Shown here in pieces: positions 1 to 8,500 of a stretch of DNA of 14,946 nucleotides; within the stretch, counting starts at the first letter, position 1, and every line of letters starts with the position of its first letter. The notes beneath the pieces were generated by a model. The model was not told the origin of the DNA and did no database searches. It worked only from the letters and a program-made list of their open reading frames with translations. The translations under genes and the position numbers were made by a program. The stretch comes from Planctomycetota bacterium. GTDB lineage: Bacteria; Planctomycetota; Planctomycetia; Pirellulales; Pirellulaceae. Where the stretch lies: the NCBI GenBank assembly GCA_026692885.1, contig JAPLNJ010000704.1:1-14946 (forward strand). Reading direction: 5' to 3'.

Positions 1-250
1 GGCGGGAACACTCCCACCGACTTACGTCGGGAGCTTCTCGGGGACGATCACGACACGGCGAGCATTTCGCAACGTTATGATCAAGGCCATCGTTTCGCTG
101 TCCCCCTCCGTGCCCCGGCCTTGCTATCCGATCTTGCGAGGCGTCATGGTGGGTGATCTGCTCCCAACCATTGTAAATCGTGGGGGTGTTCCAACGCTTG
201 AGTTCCAGCAACTCCGCGTGGCTCAGTCGTGGCGGGGCAGAAGGGTTCAT
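1..250 (-). pseudogene. N-terminal fragment of an RraA-like protein, open at the window edge
   Basis: An ATG at 250-248 opens a minus-strand frame with no stop to the window edge (83 codons). Residues 1-37 look like genuine protein: a short Pro-rich start, then an amphipathic stretch (LSHAELLELKRW) and NTPTIYNGWEQITHHDA. I recognise this as like the N-terminus of RraA-family proteins (4-hydroxy-4-methyl-2-oxoglutarate aldolase / RNase E regulator-like), which start with a helix and then a TPT-containing motif. From about position 138 leftwards the translation becomes Gly/Arg-rich and crosses the repeat at 38-88, which does not look like the family. The gene is therefore probably truncated or joined to unrelated DNA. 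No convincing ribosome site precedes the ATG. The family call is from memory of the motif and is moderate; the coding nature of 140-250 is more secure than the name. Confidence 0.45.
38..88 (+). repeat. 51-bp repeat, copy 1 (inverted match to the right edge of the window)
   Basis: These 51 bases match the reverse complement of 14896-14946 at 49 positions; the differences are at 44 and 57. The right part, from GCAACGTTATGATC to the GGCC at 85-88, is also shared with a third copy at 14776-14810. The core holds GCGA-gcatt-TCGC, a small hairpin, followed by the palindromes AACGTT and TGATCA. A separate hairpin (CCGAC-ttac-GTCGG, 17-30) lies just to the left. No transposase or integrase is in the window, so these are not shown to be transposon ends. 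The two other copies precede an ECF sigma gene, so a promoter or regulatory role is possible. Confidence 0.8.
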
Positions 251-553
251 GGGTGGGATCCCGTGGTGCGGGGTTGGGAGAACACAGGTTTCTTGAGCAA
301 GGGGAGACTAAGTATGGACGTCGCGAAATGACTTGTCCACCACGAATGGCGGGGAGGTCTGTCAGCCCGGATTATTCACGTAGGCCGGAACGAGGTCGCA
401 CAAAGCTATGCCGGAGCGGCGCAACCGAAGCCAGAAGGAAGAACCTGCTTGGTGCAAACCGCCCACGCCCCACGCGACCGAAGTTCCGGCAATGGCTTCG
501 GTTGCTTGTTCCGGCCTACAGCTTCACGAATAATCCGGGGTCAGGGCCTTCTC
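251..553. other. About 300 bases with no recognisable gene
   Basis: Open frames cross this stretch on both strands, as expected at this GC content, but their translations are rich in Arg, Gly, Ser and Pro and show no domain, signal peptide or consistent frame. No tRNA-like fold, CRISPR repeat or strong promoter was seen. It sits between the RraA-like fragment on the minus strand and gene remnants on the plus strand. Confidence 0.4.
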
Positions 554-733
554 TGCTGCAAGGCGAAGTGGGCGGTACAGTGGGCTCCGGTCGCCAACGG
601 CACTCCCGCCAAGGACAAGACTTGGGCACCGGAGGAGATTGACGCCAACCACGCGTCCGTTCGCGACGGCGGCGGCTTGCGCCGTCTGACGGTCGCCCGC
701 GAGGCCGATGGGGTCTGGACTATCATCCGCTGA
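554..733 (+). pseudogene. C-terminal remnant of an unrecognised gene
   Basis: From about 554 to the TGA at 731-733 the plus-strand frame reads like the end of a folded protein: charged and aromatic residues alternate, with WAPEEIDANH and a final strand-like AREADGVWTIIR. The frame upstream of about 550 loses this character, and no start with a ribosome site fits. I do not recognise the family. It is followed after 14 bases by an AAGGAG and then by another C-terminal fragment, so it looks like the tail of the first gene of a decayed operon. The remnant status is inference; the short length keeps confidence low. Confidence 0.3.
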
Positions 734-747
734 TCATCACAATTGCC

Positions 748-753
748 AAGGAG
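748..753 (+). promoter_or_regulatory. Orphan Shine-Dalgarno AAGGAG
   Basis: A perfect AAGGAG lies 14 bases after the stop of the preceding remnant, the same motif used ahead of the genes at 4738 and 5593. No ATG, GTG or TTG in the frame of the following coding stretch occurs at a usable distance. The ribosome site may have lost the 5' end of its gene by deletion. Confidence 0.35.
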
Positions 754-756
754 TAA

Positions 757-1038
757 CGAGCGGTTCCTCACGCAGCCCGACCCGGCCATGAATTCACTCG
801 CCGCCAACAGTTTGTCAGTCAGTCGCAGCTCGCGGAAGACGTGCGCAAACGACTCACCGAAAAGGTGGAACGCGTGAAGCAAATCGCGCACGCCTGGGCA
901 GAGGCTGGTCGCGACCCGGCGTTCAGGGCCAAGACCATGGGTGAAAAGGTCAAGCCGTTTATCGACGTCGGCAAGATCATCGAAGCGGAAACCGAACTGG
1001 ATCGCTTGCTCGAACAACTCAAAAAAGACACAAGATGA
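757..1038 (+). pseudogene. C-terminal fragment with a helical-hairpin module (KVERVK...W...EAE..LD)
   Basis: The frame opens after a TAA at 754-756 and ends at TGA 1036-1038. From about 790 it reads as real protein, with two long amphipathic helices carrying KVERVKQIAHAW, GRDP, and EAETELDRLLEQL. This module also occurs twice at the end of the next protein (around residues 425-480 and 499-552), and I recall it as a tail of secreted planctomycete and related proteins. The only usable start is GTG at 841, which would give 65 residues beginning inside the module, with a poorly spaced GGAAG. It is more likely the tail of a larger gene whose front was deleted. Its stop overlaps the next ATG as ATGA, which indicates translational coupling in the ancestral operon. 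Confidence 0.55.
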
Positions 1039-2705
1039 AGACCAACACCCCAATCCTCCTCGTCTGTCTCCTCGCCTTCAAGGCCTCGGCAACAGAGCCC
1101 AAAGTTGCTGATGTCGCTGAAACCAAATATCTGACCTTTCAACTCATGACCGGTCTCCCTGGGTATGCAGGCCCGCAGCCAATGCCCGGCCATTTTGTGC
1201 TTGGCAAGGCGCAATTGGAGGCGTTTGTCCACGACGCAGTCAAAGCGATCGGAACGACGGGAGACATCCGGCACAAGTTGGGGTTTGCCGTGGGGCCCCT
1301 CTGTTTTGATATGTCCGACGAGGAAACGCGCCAGTTCATCCACGATTCGTTTGCGGTCGCCCGGGAAAACGATGTGGCCGTTGCCTTTCACATCGACGAT
1401 TCGATTTCTTGGGGAGCGCGCAAGGACCTCTTGTCCAATCCTGACAACATCGAGACTGCGGACTGGCAACAAAACTCCAACACGGGCCGGCGGGCTGATT
1501 GGGGTCCCCAACCCACCAAGTTTCCGCCGCAGATGTGTTTCAACAGCCCCGCCATCGTGGCCGCGGTGAAAGATCGCGCGGGGCTGATCGGCACAGAAAT
1601 CAAGCACGAGCTGCCGGTCTTGAAATCCCAAGGAAAGGAACACCTGTTCGCGGGCGTCATCGCCGGGTGGGAGACTTACATCGGCCGCGATTTTGAAACA
1701 GACCGTCCCCTGGGTTATCGGGCCCTCAGCCATCGGGGATTCAGCAAAAGCAATCCGCCCAAGGATCCCGACCTCGAGCGGGTCCGCATCGTCAAGGAGT
1801 TCATGGAACTCTGGGCCAATTCTCTACACGCGGCTGGAACTCCCCGCGAGAAGATATTCTGCCACATCGCGTTCACGTCCCAAGGACTGCGCGCAGCGGA
1901 CGCGAAAGAATCCTACGCGGAAAAAGTTCATTTCGCCCTGCCCGAGGTGGCCTTCAGTTCCGCATATCGTCCGGGATTCTCCACCTACCCTGAGGGGACG
2001 ACCGTCAAGGAAATCTATGCCGTTCTGGCCCAGCACGGTTCTCCCGGCTGGATCTCCGCCGAAGGCACCAACGTGTCTCCTACGAGCATGCCGGGCGAAC
2101 CCAACATGGAGACCTATTTGGGGCGGATGTTCAACCACGGTGCAGTGCTGGTGAATGTTTTTGCCTGGGGCGTTGGCGGTGAGGCCATGCGCAACAACTT
2201 CTTTCGCCAGGCCACAGAGAATCCCGAGGCGCTGGCCGCGTACGCCAAGTTTCTGCGGCACAACGCCCTCGTCGAGACCGCCCCGACTGGTTTCTCCAGC
2301 GAGGCCTTCCAAGCTAAGCTGCACCGAATTCAAAGGGGTCTCCCCGGCTGGGTTCAAGAATCGGGACAACAGGCGCGGGTGCTGCCCCTGACGAAAGAAC
2401 TCGAGGCGTTGATTAGGAACAGGAAATGGCTGGAAGCGGACAAACTGGCCGATGAGTTGCTGGCGCTCATGAAGGGCGCACCGATTGAGGCGCAGACGGA
2501 GGTATTACCCCGCTCGGAACGCCTACCTCCCAAGATTCAAAGAATCCAGAGGGAGCTACCCGCATGGCTCCAGGGCGACGCCGACAAGAAGAACAAGGCC
2601 ACCGCGCTCATGCGACAACTGCAAGAGCATCTGAAAGCCAAGAACTTCGAGGAAGCCGAGCGGACGGCTGATTCCATTCTGCAGATGATGGGCAAATCAC
2701 TATGA
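1035..2705 (+). CDS. Secreted TIM-barrel glycoside-hydrolase-like protein with C-terminal helical tail
   Basis: This is an intact 556-residue protein. Residues 1-20 form a signal peptide (MKTN, then a hydrophobic core ending in ASATEP), so it is exported. The body, about residues 30-415, alternates strands and helices with motifs seen in TIM-barrel glycosidases: FHIDD near 115-120, AGWETY with Glu213, and ISAEGTN with Glu343. These two Glu residues are candidates for catalysis, but I cannot assign a family or substrate. The tail carries two related helical hairpins (residues about 425-480 and 499-552; IQRGLPGW and IQRELPAW). The start overlaps the preceding stop (ATGA) and the end overlaps the next ATG (ATGA), so it is translationally coupled on both sides. 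A non-enzymatic carbohydrate-binding role is also possible. Confidence 0.7.
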   Translation: MKTNTPILLVCLLAFKASATEPKVADVAETKYLTFQLMTGLPGYAGPQPMPGHFVLGKAQLEAFVHDAVKAIGTTGDIRHKLGFAVGPLCFDMSDEETRQFIHDSFAVARENDVAVAFHIDDSISWGARKDLLSNPDNIETADWQQNSNTGRRADWGPQPTKFPPQMCFNSPAIVAAVKDRAGLIGTEIKHELPVLKSQGKEHLFAGVIAGWETYIGRDFETDRPLGYRALSHRGFSKSNPPKDPDLERVRIVKEFMELWANSLHAAGTPREKIFCHIAFTSQGLRAADAKESYAEKVHFALPEVAFSSAYRPGFSTYPEGTTVKEIYAVLAQHGSPGWISAEGTNVSPTSMPGEPNMETYLGRMFNHGAVLVNVFAWGVGGEAMRNNFFRQATENPEALAAYAKFLRHNALVETAPTGFSSEAFQAKLHRIQRGLPGWVQESGQQARVLPLTKELEALIRNRKWLEADKLADELLALMKGAPIEAQTEVLPRSERLPPKIQRIQRELPAWLQGDADKKNKATALMRQLQEHLKAKNFEEAERTADSILQMMGKSL

Positions 2706-4131
2706 ACCATCGAACCTTGCTTGCCGTGCTCGTGGCGACCGCTTTCCAGGCCGCGGCGCCGGCGGCGGAAGACAGCCGCCCGAAGCTGCCCTTCTCCGTC
2801 AAGGTGACTGAGGAGAAATTGGAGTCGCTGCCCGACTATATGGGACCGAAGAACCCGGTCGATATGGACTTCCCCTATTGCCCAGTGATGATCGATGGCG
2901 AGTACTGGATTATCTCCAGAAGTACCTCTCCTTCAATTACATCAGCGGCCTGTCGGTGTGCAACGACCTGACGAAGCAGGACTGGGGGCCTTCCTACTAC
3001 TTCGGCCCTTATTGGTGCAGCGGCGGGCTGGTCGGCACTTGGGCGACCAATGAGGCCAAGACCGATATTCATGCTGGCGGCCAGACGTTGTTCGTCTACG
3101 CTTTCTGGCAGAAGGCGGCGGCCCGCCAGTTTCGTATCGACCTGGGGCCGAGTGAGACCGCCGCAGTCGGATTCGTTTCGCCCTCGGTCTACCTGAGCAC
3201 GCCCAGTCAAGGGCATTGGGGCGTGACCGCGGAACCCGGACACTACTGCGGCTATACACCGCTGTTCGAATCGGCGGACCCGATTGAGAGCCGCCGCACC
3301 CGCCGGGTATCGAGCGCCAGCACGGAGCTGTCCTACCAGGGCCAATGGACCGACGAGGCGCACCAGAGCTACTACGAGGGCCAGGCGAAAGTCAGCGCGG
3401 TGGCCGGGGAGAGCGTCGCGCTGGCCTTCCACGGCGCGGACATCTACTGGCGGGCCGTGAAGGGACCGGACTGCGGCCAGGCCGACGTCTTCCTCGACGG
3501 TGTTCTGGCAAAGACCGTCGACTGCTATGCCAATCTCCCCACCACCTACCAGTTCGGATTCATCAAGACCGGACTGGATGCGAAGACGCCGCACACGATC
3601 AAGGTGGTCGTACGCGGCGACAGGAATTCCGCCTCGAAGGGCGCAGCGATCAAGCACATGCTCTTCGAATATGCCGCCGAAAGTTACCGGGCGTCGGACG
3701 GCTATTCTAGCGTCCCAGGTAAGAACCAGTGGCACAACCAGCAGCGGAGCGGCGGAGCCTATTCCGACATGACCTTCAAGGATCCGCACTGGAAGGGCGA
3801 CGATACGTGCGAGATCGGCTACTTTCACATGACGCCCGGCGTGGGCGACGCGGTGCGGAAATGGGTGGCCCCGCGCGCGGGCGTGGTCCGCGTCGAAAGC
3901 CGCGTGTCTCCGGATGGCGGCAACACCCGCGCCGTGAATGTGGCCATCCTGCATAACACCCGGGAAATCTGGCCGACGCAAACCGTCAAGGACAAGCCCG
4001 TTCTCCACGACCTGGAACTCACCGTGATCCCGGGCGACGCCCTGTACTTCATCGCCAGCAGGCAGGACGCGGCCAGCGGCCGCATCCATTGGGATCCGGT
4101 GGTCACGTACAAGGAGTACCCACATGACTAA
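2702..4131 (+). pseudogene. Secreted carbohydrate-active protein, frame broken near 2900-2915
   Basis: The first frame starts at ATG 2702 with a signal peptide (MNHRTLLAVLVATAFQAAAP) and reads FPYCPVMIDGEYWII, a motif like those of glycan-processing beta-propellers. Around 2900-2915 sensible coding moves to another frame, beginning DYLQKYLSFNYISGL and continuing to TAA 4129-4131. The second part has a jelly-roll-like module (about 3320-3690: DVFLDG, HTIKVVVRG, MLFEY). A final module (about 3700-4120) has GKNQWHN, VRKWVAPR.G.VRVE and a closing WDPVVTY, which I know as a frequent C-terminal domain of secreted planctomycete and verrucomicrobial proteins. The parts may be joined by an internal deletion rather than a single-base indel. 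The ATG overlaps the preceding stop (ATGA) and the end overlaps the next ORF by 8 bases. Confidence 0.6.
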
Positions 4132-4318
4132 TCGCTGTGCTGCCTCGATTAGCGCCTTCTACGGCAACCCCTATGACGGCATGATCAGCCCGCCTGACTG
4201 CCGGCTGGCGTGGAGTTGTCCGATGGCCTGTTTGAAGGACGGGCTCAACCACCTTGCCCTGCAATGCGACTCGCCCCAGGGCATCCGCGTGATTTTCGTG
4301 GACTTGGCGGTTTCTTGA
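4124..4318 (+). pseudogene. Gene scrap: start codon joined to a beta-sandwich C-terminus
   Basis: A 64-codon ORF starts inside the end of the previous gene (ATGACTAA, 8-base overlap). Its first residues (MTNRCAAS) look like a signal peptide without a hydrophobic core. The last 30 residues, with LKDGLNHLALQC and IRVIFVDLAVS, look like the closing strands of a carbohydrate-binding or glycosidase beta-sandwich, where a 'K-x-G-x-N-x-L' turn is common. The simplest reading is an in-frame deletion that fused the start of an operon gene to the end of the same or another gene. It could be expressed as a small peptide by coupling, but there is no positive evidence. I cannot name the family. Confidence 0.4.
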
Positions 4319-4724
4319 GATTCAGCAGAGGGGGACGTTAACCGGGTCGGCGATTTGGCGACAACGCGCGCCATCGTAACCCAAAGCGTAAGCGAGGAGA
4401 ACTCGGCTGTCCGGTCGAAGAAATGAGCCCGCAGGTCGCGAAGACTGCGGGCCAACCGATGATTGACTTACGGCGCCCAGCCGCGCGGGCCTCCGCCGAC
4501 GAAGGCGGCCGACCATCTCGCGTGGGACGCGACCGAGTTGTATCATGGGAATCGTACGACTGCTGCCGGACCGCCCGGTGCGAGGTCCGGTTGGCTGCCG
4601 TTTGGCCGACCAACGACCGAGGTGGTGGACGGTGGTCCCGAAAACCCGCCTTCGCGACGAGTGTCTAGAGTTTTGTGTTGTGAGATAACGAAAATGCAGA
4701 GAGAGCGATCCGCTTCACCGGTTC
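4319..4724. other. Non-coding gap before the peptidase operon
   Basis: About 400 bases separate the remnant operon from the metacaspase gene. The open frames here are Arg/Pro-rich with no domain character on either strand. The region has two clean hairpins (4427-4452 and 4493-4508) and becomes more AT-rich just before the operon (about 4665-4695, around TTTTGTGTTGTGAGATAACG). A promoter for the peptidase operon most likely lies in that AT-rich part, but I cannot define -35 and -10 boxes with confidence. Confidence 0.4.
4427..4452. terminator. Perfect 8-bp GC hairpin, possible terminator of the remnant operon
   Basis: GCCCGCAG (4427-4434) pairs perfectly with CTGCGGGC (4445-4452) around a 10-base loop. 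There is no T-tract on either side, so it is not a canonical intrinsic terminator. It lies 108 bases after the last plus-strand remnant, so it may act as a transcript-end structure or mRNA element. A weaker hairpin, CCGCC-gacgaa-GGCGG, follows at 4493-4508. Confidence 0.35.
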
Positions 4725-4730
4725 AAGGAG
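4725..4730 (+). promoter_or_regulatory. Shine-Dalgarno AAGGAG deciding the GTG start at 4738
   Basis: A perfect AAGGAG is followed by seven bases and GTG 4738-4740. This supports GTG over the in-frame ATG two codons later. Confidence 0.7.
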
Positions 4731-4737
4731 ATCTACC

Positions 4738-5563
4738 GTGCTGATGCGCGCCTTGGTGGTAGGCATCAACGAGTACTGCACGCCGGACGTTCCGGTGCAG
4801 AACCTCCAGGGGTGTCTGAACGATGTGCAACTGCTGTTGGCGGTGCTGCAGTCCGTGTACGGTTGTCCGGCCAATCGCATCCGCACCTTGCTGGACTCAG
4901 AAGCCACGACGGCCAATCTGGAGCGGGCCTTCAGGGAGTGTGGTCGAGGGTGAACGGCTATTCTTCTACTACTCCGGGCATGGCGTCCGAGTTCCCGACA
5001 CGAACGGTGATGAACCGGATGGGTGGGATGACTCATTGGTACCCCACGACTTCTCGAAAGTCAGGCCCTTTCTGGACGATGAGATTCGGGCCTTCCGGGC
5101 TCGAGTTCCCGCAACGGCCAAGATGATCCTGGTGTTTGACTGCTGCCACGGCGGTGGCATGCCCCGCGCGCCCATGTCCACGAGTGCCGCCGACGCGGAG
5201 CGTCAGGCACAACGTCAGGTGCGGTACGTGTCCCCCCTCTCTCGAGACTTGTACTCCCACGCGCAGCTGCAGCAACTCCAGCGCCATAAACAGTCCTGCG
5301 GCATCGAGGCGATCGCCGAGAACTTCATCTGCCTGGCCGCGTGTGGGCGAGACGAGCAGGCCTATGAGCAACCGCTCGAGAACCGCCGACACGGCGTCTT
5401 CACCTACGCACTGGGCCAAATCTTGAAGGCCCGTGGCCCAACGGCGACGGCCCACGAGATCGAACGCGACTCGCAGGAATTCATCTCCCGGCTCGGGATC
5501 GAATTCCAGGTACCTTGCGTGCTTGGCAACCGGGCCTACTACGACATTCCGTTATTCGATTGA
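4738..5563 (+). pseudogene. Metacaspase-like peptidase (caspase-fold, C14), frameshifted at about 4940-4953
   Basis: The product is a Cys-His endopeptidase of the caspase/metacaspase clan, about 274 residues if the frame is restored, and so a bare catalytic domain. The first frame (GTG 4738 to TGA 4951-4953) has the opening strand RALVVGINEY and NLQGCLNDV. The second frame continues with LFFYYSGHG (His codon 4979-4981) and the acidic loop DTNGDEPDGWDDSLVPHD. It then has LVFDCCHGGG (catalytic Cys codon 5144-5146) and ends at TGA 5561-5563. Both dyad residues are present. The product is likely cytoplasmic, as no signal peptide is seen. A +1 change joins the frames: either an ordinary indel around 4938-4950 or recoding at CGA-GGG-TGA-A. 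The gene is first in a four-gene cluster with good ribosome sites and is paralogous to the N-terminus of the next protein. Confidence 0.7.
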
Positions 5564-5580
5564 GCTGACCCTCAGCAGCG

Positions 5581-5586
5581 AAGGAG
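5581..5586 (+). promoter_or_regulatory. Shine-Dalgarno AAGGAG deciding the GTG start at 5593
   Basis: AAGGAG precedes GTG 5593-5595 by six bases, 29 bases after the previous stop. This fixes the start of the fusion protein and supports cotranscription. Confidence 0.75.
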
Positions 5587-5592
5587 TAAGAC

Positions 5593-8500
5593 GTGAGCAC
5601 AAAGCGCGCCCTCGTGATCGGTATCAATCAGTACCCACTCCTGCCAGGACGGGACTTGGTGGGATGCGTGCATGATGCCCAACTGATGCAGTCGATCCTG
5701 GTAAATCGCTTCGGCTTCCCCGCGGAAAATGTCCGGATGCTGACGGACGGCGAGGCGACCCAAGCGGGGATCCGTTCCGCGTTCCAACGATTGCTGGACG
5801 AGACTGGCACGGACGATGTGGTGGTGGTCTTCTACGCCGGCCACGGTTCGCAGATGACGGATCGGGAAGGGGACGAACCGGACGGGCTGGACGAGACGAT
5901 CGTGCCTCACGACAGTGGCCGCGATCCCCAGCCGAACCGGGATATCACCGATGACGAACTGTACTTCGTCGTGCTGGAACTAAGCAAGAAGACCCCGCAC
6001 ATCACGCTAATCTTCGACTCTTGTCACTCGGCCACGATCACCCGCGATGTCTTTGGCGTGGGCTCGCGCTCGATTCCGGCCGACGAGCGCGGCGTGGAGG
6101 ACCTGCCGCCTTCACCGATCGCGGACAAGACGCCGTTGGTGCTGGGTAGCAATCTGGGGCCCAGCGGCTGGCTGCCCCTCGGATCCCGGTACGTCTTGCT
6201 CGCAGGTTGCCGTGCCGAGGAAAGTTCGTTCGAACATCGGCTGCATCAGGACGGCCAGGAACTGGTGCATGGAGCACTAACCTTCTTCCTCGCTCGCGAA
6301 CTGTCGCATGCCGAAACGGGTAGTACGTACCGCGATGTGTTCGAACGCGTCAGCAGCCAAGTAACCGTGGCCCACTCGCGTCAGCATCCGCAGATCGAAG
6401 GCACCCTGGATCGCGAGCTGTTCGGCACGCGGGACATCGCGCCGATGCGATTCGTGGCGATTACGGGGCGCATCGGTTCGCAAGTCACGCTGGCGGCCGG
6501 AGGGGCCCAGGGCTTGACCGTCAACTCGGCCTGGGCCATTTATGCCAGCGGCGTGAAGCAGATCCCGGAAAACGCCGTTCGTCTGGGACGCGTCCAGATC
6601 ACGAAAGTTGGCGCCGTGACATCCGAGGCCACGATTGAAAGCGAGTCGCAGCCGGGGATCATCGTGGAAGGTACCCGCGCGGTGGAGGAGAGCCGTTGCC
6701 AAGCCAGCATGAAACTGGCCGTCGAAGTGGTGGCGCCGGACGGCTACCGAGCGGACGCCGAGCAGTTACGGAACCTGATCCAGCAGTATCTCTTGCTGGA
6801 ATTGGCGCCGGCTGGTGCGGCCGCGGTGCGGGTTTACGTCGTGGCTCCGCGCGAAACGGCCGGACAACAGGACGCCGTGCCGCAGTTGGGCCCAGTGACC
6901 CACGCGACCTGGGCCGTGGTCGGCCAAGACGGCAAGCTCATCATGCCGCCGCATCGGGTCGATGAGCAGAACGCAGTGGGGATCGTCTGTGATAACCTGG
7001 AGAAGATCTGCCGCTACGAGAATGCGCTCCAATTGGAGAACCCAGACCGCAGCAACGAACTCGATGGCCAAATCGAGTTCGTTATCAAACGCCAACGGAG
7101 CGACGGGCAATGGGTGCCGGCCGAAGCGGATGCGACGGGCGCGGGCGTGACGTTTGAAGAAGGTGATCGGCTGGCGTTCACAATGACAAACAAATACCGT
7201 CAGCCACTCTACATCACGCTGCTGGACTTCGGCCTTACGGGCTGCATTGACCAAGCCTACCCTCATCGAGGTGCCAGCGAGGCCCTGGCGCCGGGGCGCA
7301 CCGTGACGATTGGCGAGCGAGCGGGCGAAGAACTGGAGTTGGTTTTTCCCGATAACTTTCCCTTCGTCGCGGATCCTGCGGAGCAGACGCCTGCGGAGGG
7401 CACAGAACACCTCAAGCTGTTTGTGACCACGGCTCCCGCGGATTTCAGTAGTCTCCTCCAGGCCGGCGTGCGCGACGCGGCCAAAGACGCACGCGCCACA
7501 GCGAATCCGCTGGAGCAACTGCTGGAGTTCGCGATGGTAGGCGGAGGTACTCGGGAACTCAAGCCGGTCAAACGCCCGCCAGCCGAGCAGTGGACGACGG
7601 TCACCCGCAGTTTCTCGCTGCGGCGTAAGGCGCCCAAGATCCGTTTGCCCGGAGATGACACGGCGGTTGTGGTTGGTGACAAGACGTTGCGGACTCCGGG
7701 ATTGACCGGGGTGGTACAAGTGCATGCGTCTTATCGTGCCCGGACACGCAGCGCGGAGTTGACGACGGATCGATTGGAGCAAGTGCTCGCCATCCAGAAC
7801 TGTACGCTCGGCGAGACGATCGAGATCATGGACGCCCGTGAGACCGGTCCCGCACGCGCCGTAACGCCATACCGCGAGCCCGCCCTGGAACTGGAGACGC
7901 CCGAGCCGGGGGCCGGCTGGGAGCAAGTGGTGCTCTACGCGGACGAAAGCGGCGTGCTGAGCTGGAATTTCACCGAGCCGGCGTCTCGGGGGGAGAACCG
8001 CCGCACCTACGTGCTTCGCCGACATGTGCCGCAGGCTGTGCCCGCCGGGGAACGCGGACTGATCGGCGCCGTCGGCCGCAAGCTCCTCAAGATGGTCCTG
8101 CTGCCATTGGTGGATCCGCTGATCGGCAAGATCAGCGAAACGTTTGCCCGGCGTTGGGAAGAGCGGCATCGTCCCTACCGCCTGCGGATGTTCACGCCCG
8201 ACGATTACCGTGCGGAGGTCCCCGACGCTTGGCATGCCGGGAACTGGCAGAAGCTCGCAAGCGGACGGTCGCTGCTGCTGATCCACGGCACGTTCAGCCG
8301 CGCGCATTCGGCTTTTGGAGCGTTGCCCCCAGAGTTCGTCGGTCAGCTGTGGGACCGATATCAAGGACGCGTGTTCGCCTTTGACCACTTCACGATGTCG
8401 GACAGCCCGCAGCAGAACGTGAAGTGGTTCCTGAACCAGATACCCGACGGCATAGCCCTCGATTTGGACGTCGTCTGTCATTCTCGCGGCGGGCTGGTCA

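Noticed and set aside
30..90. A 22-residue minus-strand peptide (MALIITLRNARRVVIVPEKL...) encoded by repeat copy 1
   Set aside because: The matching frame in the other copies lacks the start or is diverged, and the two base differences between copies 1 and 3 both change amino acids, so coding is not supported.
2875..4125. A 416-codon minus-strand ORF
   Set aside because: It mirrors the second half of the secreted carbohydrate-active protein, whose plus-strand motifs are recognisable; the minus translation has none.
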